NCBI GenBank assembly: GCA_017461565.1
Contig: JAFTXQ010000015.1
Span: 22,825 to 86,824 of the forward strand
Reading direction: 5' to 3'
DNA length: 64,000 nucleotides
Source of the DNA: Oscillospiraceae bacterium
GTDB taxonomy: Bacteria; Bacillota; Clostridia; Oscillospirales; Ruminococcaceae
Each line of letters begins with the position of its first letter. Position 1 is the first letter of the stretch. Below the pieces are notes generated by a model that was not told the DNA's origin, made no database searches, and worked only from the letters and a program-made list of their open reading frames with translations. Below are positions 43,660 to 53,300 of the stretch, piece after piece. Made by a program: the position numbers and the translations under genes.

Positions 43660-44637
43660 ATGGAAACTCTAAATGAAATCAGGTTAGATGATAAAGACCT
43701 TTTTTTCAAAGACAATATAGTAAAAACAAGCGTTCTCCCACAGAATTCAAAGGAACTCGGCCGTAACATCAAAATCGAGGCCAATACATTTTTTGAAGGC
43801 AGCGTGTTTGGTAATACGATAAATGTTGATGGCGGAGGAGTAGTATTCAAGGGTGCCGTTTTCGCAAATAAGGAGCTGCATATCGCAACTACCATGACCG
43901 GAAGAGTGAGATTTAACAAGGCGGTTGCCAGTACAGAAAGCATTGCGGCGCTTGTTACTTCAGGAAGGGTCATCTTCGGCTCCGATGTCAACGCTCCCTC
44001 GGTAAGGCTCAAGAACTGCTATATTGGCGGAAGCGTGTTCGGTGCGGAGGTGTATCTTGAAAACTGCGTTGTGCTGGGCGGCGTGTTTGCAACTAAGAAC
44101 CAGACCATAACAAATTGTGTGTTCGGTACATTCAATGCTCCCAGTGTACAGCTTTCCGGCGTGAATTATATGCTGTATCCTGCGGCTTTTTCAGTTGAGC
44201 CGCTGGCATTACTGCCGCACACGGAGCTGTACAATATCTCTATGGCACATCTCGGCGCACTGTATAAGGGCGAGCCTGAAAGTCCGAATACAGGTAAGAT
44301 CAGAATGGACATCGATGATGACCATCAGAGAACGGTCCTCCTGGATGACGATGGCTCCACTACCACAGTAAACAGCTATTCTGTATCGGGAAGACTGCTT
44401 GTTGCAGATATGATAGATTTTGATAAGCTTGAAAATCATTTCCTGATAGGCGCAGGCGCACTTAACAGTCAGATACTCAAAGTATATTCATTGCCCAAAG
44501 CAGACGGTGAGCGTTCGGAAGAGCTTAATCTTGAGAACATTTCGGATTTCTTCTTTAAGATAATCTCGGGTGTCGTAACCATTCAGGATATCTCGGGCGA
44601 TATCAGTTTCAACGATCTCAAAAAAGCATTCGAATAA
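43660..44637 (+). CDS. Bactofilin-like beta-helix protein of the SPFH operon
   Basis: A 325-residue protein. From about residue 30 to 165 it shows the short-strand turns of a right-handed beta-helix as in bactofilin/polymer-forming proteins (FFEGSVFGNTINVDGGGVVFKGAVFA, YIGGSVFGAEVYLENCVVLGGVFA). A mixed C-terminal domain (about 170-325) is not recognised. Bactofilins form membrane-bound non-polar filaments. RBS GGAGG. It is the last gene of the operon, 72 bp after the previous one and followed by a terminator. Confidence 0.75.
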   Translation: METLNEIRLDDKDLFFKDNIVKTSVLPQNSKELGRNIKIEANTFFEGSVFGNTINVDGGGVVFKGAVFANKELHIATTMTGRVRFNKAVASTESIAALVTSGRVIFGSDVNAPSVRLKNCYIGGSVFGAEVYLENCVVLGGVFATKNQTITNCVFGTFNAPSVQLSGVNYMLYPAAFSVEPLALLPHTELYNISMAHLGALYKGEPESPNTGKIRMDIDDDHQRTVLLDDDGSTTTVNSYSVSGRLLVADMIDFDKLENHFLIGAGALNSQILKVYSLPKADGERSEELNLENISDFFFKIISGVVTIQDISGDISFNDLKKAFE

Positions 44638-44650
44638 GCAGTAATATACT

Positions 44651-44684
44651 AAAACGGCGGAAGATCTCGGTTTTCTGCCGTTTT
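44651..44684 (+). terminator. Terminator of the SPFH-bactofilin operon
   Basis: A 12-bp stem AAAACGGCGGAA/TTCTGCCGTTTT (one G-U) with T-rich tail. Confidence 0.85.
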
Positions 44685-44915
44685 GTTATGCTGCTTTATC
44701 GTAAATGATCCCCCTGCTGAGATGAAAGCTCAGTTAGTACAGCTGTGAGGATTAAAGATTTTTTGGGTGTGGCAGAGCCTCACACGGAAAATGTTGTTTC
44801 AAATGCCCGTTTTGCAGGAAAAAGCCTGATTTTAATGTTCAGTTAATGTTCTCCTATTTCTGATGTAAGATTTTCGGTGTATGATATATCCGAAATCATT
44901 AAAGGAGAGAATACT

Positions 44916-45671
44916 ATGTCGGATATTCAATACACCAACGCAATTGAAATTAAGAATGTAACCAAACGATACAGCAGTGGATTTACGCTGGACAACATCA
45001 GTTTTAATGTGCCTAAGGGCAGTGTGATGGGCTTTATAGGTCAGAACGGCGCAGGTAAGACCACTACGCTCCGTTGCCTGCTGAACATCATCAAGGCAGA
45101 CAGCGGCGAGATAAAGCTCCTCGGGCTTGACCACATCAAGGACGAACAGCAGATAAAGGAGCGCATCGCGGTCGTTTTCGATGAGCTTCCTTTCCACGAT
45201 ATCTTCAACGCAAAGGACATGGCGAGGATATTTGAAGGACTGTACCCCAAGTGGAGCAACGCCGTGTACAACCAGTATCTCGAGCGTTTTCAGCTTCCCT
45301 CCAACAAGAAGATAGGCGAGTTTTCAAAGGGCATGAAGATGAAGCTCCAGATAGCCTGTGCGCTGTCACATGAGGCGGAGCTTCTCGTCATGGACGAGGC
45401 TACAACAGGTCTCGATCCTGTCGTGCGTGACGATATCCTGCACATCTTCCTCGAGTATATGCAGGCAGGTGAGCGCAGTATCCTGCTGTCCTCCCACATC
45501 ACAAGCGACCTTGAGAAGATCGCTGACAGCGTGACGTTCATCGACCGTGGAAAGCTGCTTGTTTCGGGCAGAAAGGCGGATATCATCGAGAGCCACAGCA
45601 CAACAGAGCAAGCAAGCCTCGAGGACATCATGCTCTATTATGTAAATCGTGACAGAAAGGAGCTGTCGTGA
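44916..45671 (+). CDS. ABC-2 type transporter ATP-binding protein
   Basis: ATPase of 251 residues with Walker A GQNGAGKT, a Q-loop region VVFDELPFHD, signature FSKGMKMKLQ, Walker B LLVMDEATTGLDP and switch SSH. This resembles the YtrB/EcsA/BcrA group that powers two-permease ABC-2 exporters. The start follows AAAGGAGAG. It begins a six-gene operon with two permeases, a CPBP protease and a two-component system, and overlaps the first permease gene by one base. Confidence 0.94.
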   Translation: MSDIQYTNAIEIKNVTKRYSSGFTLDNISFNVPKGSVMGFIGQNGAGKTTTLRCLLNIIKADSGEIKLLGLDHIKDEQQIKERIAVVFDELPFHDIFNAKDMARIFEGLYPKWSNAVYNQYLERFQLPSNKKIGEFSKGMKMKLQIACALSHEAELLVMDEATTGLDPVVRDDILHIFLEYMQAGERSILLSSHITSDLEKIADSVTFIDRGKLLVSGRKADIIESHSTTEQASLEDIMLYYVNRDRKELS

Positions 45672-46435
45672 TGAAAAGTATTCGCTCTTTATTCTATCGT
45701 GAGATGAGGCTCTCCGCAAGGCACTACATAATACGTTTTCTTCTGTTGGTGCTGGTGGTAGGATTTGCGGCACTCTCGCTGCTTGTAACAGGGCAGAACA
45801 GCGCACATACAGGTGAGGATATGTCGGGATTTACGGTAATGCTGACATACATCATAGCGGTCGTTGCAGGCGTGGTCATTTCAGAGGACAACGGTGTTTT
45901 CAAGGCTGATATGGATGCAGGCTGGCTGAGATACTCCTACGCTCTGCCCATGAGCGCCGCTAAGAAAGCGCTCACGAGAACGCTCGTGAAGCTGCTCTCT
46001 GTCGCTGTCGGAATGGCTGTTACTGTCGCAGGGGCGGCGGCTGTCTGTGCAATGAACGGAAGTTCTCTTGATCTCACAACTATACTTAACTTCGTGCTGA
46101 TACTGGATATCTTCCTGCTTTATGACATGGTTCAGCAGATATTTATCCTGCGTGCAACGGATGCGGACGAGTTAAAGCGCAACAAGCTCATTGGCGGTGT
46201 TGTGGGAGTCGGTGCGATCCTGCTCGTCACGGAATTTCTTCCTATCGACATAAGCGGCCTTGAAAAAGCGATGGAGCTCATCCCCGAAATGAAGTCCCCT
46301 GCTGAGATGTCGCAGCTTGGCGAGCTGTTTGAGCTCCCTGAGATAGTAGGCTATTTCGGAATTCCTGCTATGCTCGTGATACTCGGAGTCGGCTTTTTTG
46401 CCTCTTGGAAAGCCCTTGAAAGGAGACCCGACTGA
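45671..46435 (+). CDS. ABC-2 transporter permease 1
   Basis: A 254-residue membrane protein with about six hydrophobic helices (around 20-40, 52-72, 100-125, 135-160, 175-195, 228-248). RMFF-like start KSIRSLFYREMRLSAR is a cytoplasmic head typical of ABC-2 permeases. ATG is taken at the TGATG overlap with the ATPase gene. It forms a pair with the next permease. Confidence 0.88.
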   Translation: MKSIRSLFYREMRLSARHYIIRFLLLVLVVGFAALSLLVTGQNSAHTGEDMSGFTVMLTYIIAVVAGVVISEDNGVFKADMDAGWLRYSYALPMSAAKKALTRTLVKLLSVAVGMAVTVAGAAAVCAMNGSSLDLTTILNFVLILDIFLLYDMVQQIFILRATDADELKRNKLIGGVVGVGAILLVTEFLPIDISGLEKAMELIPEMKSPAEMSQLGELFELPEIVGYFGIPAMLVILGVGFFASWKALERRPD

Positions 46436-47175
46436 TGAAAGGTCTGCTGTATAAGGAGTGCAAACAGAATCGGCTGTATCTTCTGCTGACGGCGGCTGCG
46501 GCGGTCGCTGCGATATTCCTGCCTGTTGCACTCTGCTTTGCCGACGAGGTAGAGCCTATGGAGAGCTACAGACTGCTCCTCAGTGAGGGTGAGACGCTAA
46601 GGCTTATATTCCTGCTTCTCGGCTTTGTGGCAGTGGGAATGATGCAGGGGCTCACCATGATGGGCGACGACACAAAAAAATGGGCGCTGTTCACCGCCTC
46701 AAATCCAAAGGGTGTGAGCGGTTTTGTCTACACGAAATATCTCCTGGTTTTCGCTATGAGCGGTATCATGCTCATCGGCTGTTATTCGGCTGAACAGGCT
46801 TTCACAACGCTCGGATACTGCGTTGCAAAGCTCGATGCTATGCCTATAATGAGTTTTGCTATCCTGCTGTTTTATGCGCAGCTGCTTCTGCGTGCTGTTG
46901 AGCTTCCTTTTCTCATCCGCTTCGGAGTTAAGACGGGCAGTATGATAAAGGTCATCATGCTCGTGGCGGCGGTCATCCTGTTTATCCTGCTGACTTTATT
47001 CGGATTGATGAATGGTTTTTTCTTGGTACTGAATGAACTCATCAGCGGTCAGATGAACGACGCTCTCTCGCTTGCGATATCTGCTATGCCGTTTGTTGCA
47101 GTGGGAGCGTACTGTCTCTCGTACAGGATATCCTGCAAACTCTATCTGAAAGGAGCGGAGTATTATGTCAAGTAA
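46435..47175 (+). CDS. ABC-2 transporter permease 2
   Basis: A 246-residue membrane protein with about six helices and the usual cytoplasmic head (MKGLLYKECKQNR). It contains TMMGDDTKKWALFTASNPKG, a segment often seen in ABC-2 permeases of this class. One-base overlap with permease 1, 11-bp overlap with the CPBP gene, so translation is linked throughout. Confidence 0.88.
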   Translation: MKGLLYKECKQNRLYLLLTAAAAVAAIFLPVALCFADEVEPMESYRLLLSEGETLRLIFLLLGFVAVGMMQGLTMMGDDTKKWALFTASNPKGVSGFVYTKYLLVFAMSGIMLIGCYSAEQAFTTLGYCVAKLDAMPIMSFAILLFYAQLLLRAVELPFLIRFGVKTGSMIKVIMLVAAVILFILLTLFGLMNGFFLVLNELISGQMNDALSLAISAMPFVAVGAYCLSYRISCKLYLKGAEYYVK

Positions 47176-48034
47176 AAAAGCTGATCTCAAAAGGCTCGTG
47201 ATATTCCTGCTTCTCGCTTTCGGATCGACGTGGATTCCGTGGATAGCGTTCAATATCATTTTCGGCTACTCGGAGTGGTTTGAGAGCGGTCATTATGGGC
47301 TTCTTGTGCTGTTGTCGGGCTTCGGACCTGCGCTTGCAAATGTGCTGACAAGAAAGCTCACGAATGAGGGCTGGGAGGACAGCAAGCTTCACTTAAACCT
47401 CAAGGGAAACCTGAAATATTACCTCGTCGCATTAGTAATAATGAGCGCTGTGGGAGTGCTCTCGGGACTTCAGATAACATTCACCTACGGAAGCTGGGAC
47501 TTTGCTGAAATAAGCGAAAATGCTCCGCTGACGGCGGTGCTGAATACAGTGCTCGGAACATTCGCCTCTGCTCCGCTGTTTGCGTTCATCACATTCGGCG
47601 AGGAATTCGGTTGGCGTGGCTACATGAACGACAAAATGGAGCCTCTACTCGGTACGGTCGGCACCTGTATCGTCGGCGGAATGATCTGGGGAGTATGGCA
47701 CGCTCCGCTGACGTTGTGCGGTCACAACTACGGCACAGAACAGCCGTTTGTCGGAGTTCTGCTGATGTGTCTGAACTGCATTTCAAGCGGAATCATACTC
47801 ATGTGGCTGACGAAAAAGACAGGCTCGGTATTTCCTGCCTGCATAATGCACTCGATGAACAACAACGGCGGCACGCTCGTGGGAAATTTCCTCGTGAGCG
47901 GAGTTCCCGAAACGCTTGAAACAACGCTCCTAGATGAGCTTTATCTGATGCTGCCGCAGGTGGTGGTCGGAGCAGTTTTCCTGATACTCATGCTGAGGGA
48001 AAAGCGACTTGAAAAAACATTGGCTTTATGTTAG
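47165..48034 (+). CDS. CPBP-family intramembrane protease
   Basis: A 289-residue membrane protein of the CAAX protease/bacteriocin-processing (ABI) family. The metal-binding motifs are seen: EE146-147xxxR (GEEFGWRGYM), a later W-H-A-P and the C-terminal HSMNN. About eight helices. In Gram-positive bacteria such proteins accompany peptide export and immunity genes, which fits the ABC-2 operon here. It does not by itself show what peptide, if any, is processed; no precursor gene was seen. Confidence 0.92.
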   Translation: MSSKKADLKRLVIFLLLAFGSTWIPWIAFNIIFGYSEWFESGHYGLLVLLSGFGPALANVLTRKLTNEGWEDSKLHLNLKGNLKYYLVALVIMSAVGVLSGLQITFTYGSWDFAEISENAPLTAVLNTVLGTFASAPLFAFITFGEEFGWRGYMNDKMEPLLGTVGTCIVGGMIWGVWHAPLTLCGHNYGTEQPFVGVLLMCLNCISSGIILMWLTKKTGSVFPACIMHSMNNNGGTLVGNFLVSGVPETLETTLLDELYLMLPQVVVGAVFLILMLREKRLEKTLALC

Positions 48035-48058
48035 AATTGATATTGAGGAAGTGATGAA

Positions 48059-48733
48059 ATGCCGAATATCCTTATCGCAGACGATGAGAAAGAGATAGTC
48101 CGTCTGCTGAAGATATACCTCGAAACGGACAACATAAAGGTGCTTGAAGCGTATGACGGACAGCAGGCACTTGAGCTCATTCAGCAGAATGACGTTGACC
48201 TCGCAATAGTTGACATAATGATGCCGAAAATTGACGGCTATCAGGTGATAAAAAAGATACGGGAGCGCAAAAATTACGTCCCGATAATGGTTATATCGGC
48301 GAGGATCACGCTGTCGGACAGGGTGCTTGGAATAGATCTCGGTGCGGATGATTACATCACAAAGCCGTTTGAGCCGTTAGAGGTCGCCGCAAAGGTCAGG
48401 GCACAGCTTCGCAGGCTTAACATGGCAGTGCCGCAGAAGTCTGAAGCTCACGCCATAACGGTAGGGGATATCTCCCTTGACCTTGCCGAATGTACCGCTC
48501 ACAAAAACGGTGAAACTATTGAGCTCACCAAAGCGGAGTTCAAGGTGCTGGAGCTTCTTATGGGAAGCCCGAAACGGGTATTCACCAAGGAGCAGATATA
48601 CGAAAGCGCATGGTACGACAGCGGTGCGGTGGACGACAACACGATAAGGGTGATCATAAGCCGCCTGCGTGACAAGATAGGTACGGAGCATATAAAGACT
48701 ATCAGAGGATTGGGGTATCGTTTTGAAGGATAA
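48059..48733 (+). CDS. OmpR-family response regulator 2
   Basis: A 224-residue regulator. Receiver: Asp8-Asp9, phospho-acceptor Asp52 (IVDIMMPKIDG), Lys in TKPFEP. Winged helix: LTKAEFKVLELLMGSPKRVFTKEQIYESAW. GTGAtgaa RBS region. It follows the CPBP gene by 24 bp and overlaps the kinase by 11 bp, so it is part of the exporter operon and likely controls it. Confidence 0.95.
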   Translation: MPNILIADDEKEIVRLLKIYLETDNIKVLEAYDGQQALELIQQNDVDLAIVDIMMPKIDGYQVIKKIRERKNYVPIMVISARITLSDRVLGIDLGADDYITKPFEPLEVAAKVRAQLRRLNMAVPQKSEAHAITVGDISLDLAECTAHKNGETIELTKAEFKVLELLMGSPKRVFTKEQIYESAWYDSGAVDDNTIRVIISRLRDKIGTEHIKTIRGLGYRFEG

Positions 48734-49658
48734 GCGTGAAGCGGAATTAAGAAAGAAGATAATCGTCTACTTCGTCAACTGCACGTTTGTGATATTCGTC
48801 GTGGGGGAGCTGTTTTACTTCCTCGTTGAGCCTTTCATTGAGGAGCTTGAAACAGACTCCCCGAGCGTGACTGCGGTCGTAGTTTCGCTGGTCGCTGTGG
48901 TAGTCTCTGCGGGAATATATTTTGCGGGAGCGTATGTGTTCTATAGGCTCACAAAAAAGGCTCTCCGAGAGGAGAGCGAGCGTCGAGTGAACGAGCAGAA
49001 CATGATATACGCTGCAATAGTACACGACCTGAAAACTCCCATGACTTCGGTGCAGGGCTTCGCAAAGGCTCTTGCAGAGGGGCGCATCAGACCCGAGGAA
49101 CAGCAGGAGATATACGACATAATCCACCGCAAATCAGACAGCATGAACGAGCTTGTGAACACGCTGTTCTCCTATGCAAAGCTAGGCACAGAGGAGTATC
49201 CGCTGAATTTACAGCAACTTGATCTGTGCACACTGGTGAGGGATATCGTGGCGGAGAACTACTGCGACCTGGAGGAGCACGGAATCGAGCCTGAAATCGA
49301 AATCCCTGATGAGCCGATAATGATATCCGCTGACAAAACAGAGCTTAAACGAGCCGTTACGAACCTCGTTGTGAACACTTACAAGCACAATCCCTGTGAC
49401 ATCAAGGTGCTGATAAGGGTCACGAGCAACGGGCAGAACGCATATATCTCAGTTGCCGACACAGGCGAAGTAATTCCGCACGACATGGACATCTTCGAGC
49501 CGTTTGTCACTGAGAACTCCTCCCGAATGAGCGGAAAGGGAAGCGGTCTGGGGCTCCCCATAACCAAGCGGATAATCGAGCGGCATGGGGGCTCAATATC
49601 AGTAGGCCCGACATTTAATGGCTATACGAAGGAGTTTACTGTGACGCTTAAAGTATGA
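48723..49658 (+). CDS. Sensor histidine kinase 2
   Basis: A 311-residue kinase with two N-terminal helices (about 13-37 and 48-75) separated by a loop of about 10 residues, so it has no real extracellular domain. H-box VHDLKTPMTSVQG with His101; HATPase motifs NLVVNTYKHN, DIFEPFVTENS and GSGLGLPI. The start is a TTG inside the end of the regulator gene. No in-frame ATG lies nearby upstream of the first helix. Intramembrane sensing kinases of this size often serve with ABC exporters. Confidence 0.92.
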   Translation: MKDKREAELRKKIIVYFVNCTFVIFVVGELFYFLVEPFIEELETDSPSVTAVVVSLVAVVVSAGIYFAGAYVFYRLTKKALREESERRVNEQNMIYAAIVHDLKTPMTSVQGFAKALAEGRIRPEEQQEIYDIIHRKSDSMNELVNTLFSYAKLGTEEYPLNLQQLDLCTLVRDIVAENYCDLEEHGIEPEIEIPDEPIMISADKTELKRAVTNLVVNTYKHNPCDIKVLIRVTSNGQNAYISVADTGEVIPHDMDIFEPFVTENSSRMSGKGSGLGLPITKRIIERHGGSISVGPTFNGYTKEFTVTLKV

Positions 49659-49659
49659 T

Positions 49660-49824
49660 CTCACGAATAAAATAATATCTCCACTCTGTGAACTGAACCA
49701 CATTGTGCAGACAGCACAAAAAAGCCCCTACGGGCATTCGCTGTGCTCGGTGGAGGATATCGCAGCGGACAAGCTTGAGGCTATGCTGGAGCCTGTGGCG
49801 TTGATAAGAGAAGGGCAGGAATAA
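49660..49824 (+). pseudogene. Possible gene remnant after the kinase gene
   Basis: An open frame of 54 residues without a start codon ends KLEAMLEPVALIREGQE. The protein-like composition (HSLCSVEDIAADKLEAM) suggests the tail of a lost gene. There is no RBS and it is followed by a terminator. Family not recognised. Confidence 0.3.
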
Positions 49825-49830
49825 TAATAT

Positions 49831-49863
49831 CACCGAGGATTTAATGTCCTCGGTGAGTTTTTG
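49831..49863 (+). terminator. Terminator of the exporter-two-component operon
   Basis: A 9-bp perfect stem CACCGAGGA/TCCTCGGTG followed by AGTTTTT. Confidence 0.85.
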
Positions 49864-49875
49864 CTGTTCAGAAGC

Positions 49876-49904
49876 TTGCATATAATTATGAATAATGATA
49901 TAAT
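49876..49904 (+). promoter_or_regulatory. Sigma-A promoter of the CPCC gene
   Basis: TTGCAT, 17-nt spacer, TATAAT. Confidence 0.65.
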
Positions 49905-49950
49905 AGTAGCGATAAAATGTAAACAGGCAGTATGTTGTGGGGGTAGAATT

Positions 49951-50229
49951 ATGAGTGTTAAATGTGCGGTATGTGGTATGGTAGAGTTTGAAAACGACAA
50001 TACGCTTGAGGGATGCGAAGTGTGCGGATGGTTCAACGATGGCGTTCAGTTAGATGAACCAGATCTTCGTGGCGGTTGTAACGAGATGAGCCTGAATGAG
50101 TATAAGGCATTATGGAACAAGCATTACATTTCCGTCTGCGTCGAGCTTTGCGTTATCAACGAATACCAGCTTGTCGCCGTCCTTCTTGTAGAGGTTTGCA
50201 AACTTGCCTGCGTTCTCTTTTGCTTCTGA
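49951..50229 (+). CDS. CPCC-type cysteine-rich protein with an aberrant C-terminus
   Basis: A 92-residue protein. Residues 1-52 match the small CPCC family: CAVCG, CEVCGWFNDGVQ and the following GGCNEMSLNEYK. This probably binds zinc. From about residue 57 on, the reading runs through DNA whose opposite strand encodes a different, plausible protein segment. The true CPCC end has therefore probably been lost by a junction near 50110-50125. Known members are associated with immunity or are of unknown function. Confidence 0.6.
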   Translation: MSVKCAVCGMVEFENDNTLEGCEVCGWFNDGVQLDEPDLRGGCNEMSLNEYKALWNKHYISVCVELCVINEYQLVAVLLVEVCKLACVLFCF

Positions 50230-50232
50230 CAT
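50110..50232 (-). pseudogene. N-terminal gene fragment on the minus strand
   Basis: A 40-residue frame begins MSEAKENAGKFANLYKKDG and continues KLVFVDNAKLDADGN, then breaks at a stop. The segment is typical of a repeat in ruminococcal secreted proteins (KLVFVDNAKLD-G). It is antisense to the end of the CPCC gene, marking a rearrangement junction. Confidence 0.45.
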
Positions 50233-50340
50233 TTAGCAGAAGTTGTTACAAAGCAATTATACCACTTATTCCCTTAAAATGTTGTAAAACAGGGCAAAAT
50301 CGTCACTATGCACAAATGGAAATATGAATTTTACACAAAA

Positions 50341-50365
50341 ACGGCGCAGGGGGTTCCTGCGCCGT
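50341..50365 (-). terminator. Terminator of the large FN3 protein gene
   Basis: A 10-bp perfect stem ACGGCGCAGG/CCTGCGCCGT. On the minus strand it is followed by TTTTT. Confidence 0.88.
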
Positions 50366-50377
50366 CTGTATTATCCG

Positions 50378-53300
50378 TTATGCCACGGGAGTTCCGTAAA
50401 CTGTGCCCGATGCCGTCTGCCATGCACCGTTCACGTAAGCCTTAACTCGGAAGCTGTACTTCGTGCCGTTGGTAAGACCTGTGAATGTGTATGATGTTCC
50501 TGCAACAGCGTTGGACTTGCATACGTAGGAGCCGTTTTCGAGCATATATACCGCGTACTTTGTCGCGCCGTTTACTGCACTCCATGTCATGGTGACCTTA
50601 CCGTTGCCGCCTGTTGTCTTGATATTGGTGGGTACAGGAGCCACGGGAGTTCCGTAAACAGTGCCCGATGCTGTCTGCCATGCACCGTCAACATAAGCCT
50701 TAACGCGGAAGCTGTACTTCGTTCCGTTTACAAGACCTGTGAATGTGTAGGATGTTCCTGCAACAGCGTTGGACTTGCATACGTAGGAGCCATTTTCGAG
50801 CATATATACCGCGTACTTTGTCGCGCCGTTTACTGCACTCCATGTCATGGTGACCTTACCGTTGTCGCCTGTTGTGCTGATATTGGTGGGTACAGGAGCC
50901 ACGGGAGTTCCGTAAACTGTGCCCGATGCTGTCTGCCATGCACCGTTCACGTAAGCCTTAACGCGGAAGCTGTACTTCGTTCCGTTTACAAGACCTGTGA
51001 ATGTGTAGGATGTTCCTGCAACTGCGTTGGACTTGCATACGTAGGAGCCGTTTTCGAGCATATATACCGCGTACTTTGTTGCACCTGCTACCTTGCCCCA
51101 TGTCATGGTCACCTTACCGTTGCCGCCTGTTGTGCTGATATCAGCGGGGACAGGAGAAGTGGGAGTTGCGCTCACAGTTACCGAAGCTGTCCTCCATGCG
51201 CCGTAAGCACAGGGCTTTACTCTGAACGAGTATTTTGTGCCGTTTTTAAGACCTGTAAAGGTGTAGGATGTGCCTGTTACGTTATTGCTCTTGCATACAT
51301 AGGAGCCGTTTTCAAGGATATATACTGCGTACTTTGACGCACCGTAAACCTCGTCCCATGTAAGGGTTATCTTTCCGTTCCTTGCGGTCGCTGTGATCTT
51401 TCCCATAACGGGCTCAGTAACGCACACAGGCTCTGAGAAAGGACCTTCACTGCCTGTTTCTGTGTCAATGGCTTCTACGATCAGGTAGTGACCCTTCGGC
51501 AGACCTTCAAGAGTGATCGTCGTTGCGGAGACAGTATCACAGACTGTCATTGTCGTATAACCGATGGAATCCGCATGATACACTATGTAAGAATCCGCAC
51601 CGGGAACCTCGTCCCAGACGAGAGTTACAGTTCCGTCGCCGTAGGTCGCCTTTGTGATAACGGGAGCATCGAGAACAGTAACTCTTTCGATATCGGATAC
51701 GACGTATACATCGTATTCGCTGTAGTAAGCCTTGATCTGATAGTAGTATCTGTTGCCTGCAACTACATTTGTATCGCTGTAGGAAGTTCCGTCTGCCGTA
51801 GCTATCTTAACAAAGTCAGAGCCTGTAGCAGAGCGGTAGACCTCATAGCTTACCGTATCGCCTAAGTCGTTCCAGGACAATCCGACAGACTTACCTGTAG
51901 TTGTGGGAACTTTCAGTGTCGGAGCCTTAACCTCATCTTCAAAAGCGAAACTGCCATCGCTGAATACATATAAATATGCGGTATCGTTAAACTTTACGAT
52001 ATGGTTTTTACCTGTGACGTATGCGTAGATCTTTTTCTCGTCGCCGTGCTTGTCGGGGAAGTCAACGCCGTCGATGGAGATGTCTTCGCCGTTCGGGTTG
52101 TCCAGCTCTAACAGGTATACAGGTGTTGTGCCGTCTGCAAGTGTGGGGGTAACAGGAGCGCCTTCTTCAGGTTCGGAATACGGATCTGGAGGAAGTATCA
52201 CACCGCCACCGATATTTGCACCGTCTGCCCCGCCAACAGTTTCTTCATAATAATATGAACCGATCGCATTTACAGAGCCGCCATTGATGATAATATCTTC
52301 AAGCGTGCCGTCAACACCGCCACCGATACCTGCGCCGCCGTCTTTGCCTGATGCTGTTACGACAGCTTTATCTGTTATTTTAATATCTGTGGCTGAACCT
52401 CTTTTTCCGCCACCGATACCTGCGCCGCCTGTTGCTGTAACGACAGCGTTATCTGTAATTGTGATATCTTCGGCTGAACCCATATATCCGCCGCCTATGC
52501 CTGCGGCTATATCGCCGCCTGTTGCTGTGATGACAACTCCACCGCTTATCGTTATATTTCCGGTGGAACACCGATTTCCGCCGCCTATGCCTGCGCTGTC
52601 GATGCCGCCCTGTGCAGAAAGAGAGCCTGTGCCGCAGATAGTCAGCGTTCCGACGTTTTCGTCTGCGCCGTTCTTCTGCAGACCTGCATAGTTATTGCCG
52701 CTTACCAGAGTATTCACCGAGCCATCGGCAAGGGTGACAGTAACATCGCCTGTGCTGTTGTCTGCTATTGCGAATGCCGCACCGCTGCTTGTGTTGATAT
52801 TAACTCCTGCAAGCGTGATGTCTGCGTCAATGCCGTCCGCTACGAATATGCGGTCATCTGTCTCGTCAACGCCGTCTGCGTTAGCTATAGTTATAGCCTT
52901 GTCGGTAAGTACAGTCAGAATGCCTGTTGCGGAAGAATAGGTGTAATCAACGCCGTGTTCCAGCGTTTCGCCGCTGTTTGTTGCGCTTACGCTGAGATCT
53001 GTGCCATGCACCATCTCTGTGAACGCACCATTATAGTATTCGTATACTGTGGATGTGTCGCCAACCTTTACAGTGTGGAAAGTGCCTGCGACGTATGCGT
53101 AGATCTTTGTCTCGCTGCCGTGACTGTCGGGGAAGTCAACGCCGTTGATCACGATGTCCTCGCCGTTCGGGTTGGATATCTCTAACAGATATCCGAGTGT
53201 TCTGCCGTCTGCAAGTCTGGGTATGACATACGCGCCGTCGTAATAGTAACCATCTTCACTCGTCACGCCGGAACCGATGGCAGGGGCATAATATCCGCCC

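Noticed and set aside
50383-51156. CRISPR-like regular repeats
   Set aside because: The repeats are 258 bp, in frame and encode FN3 domains without unique spacers.
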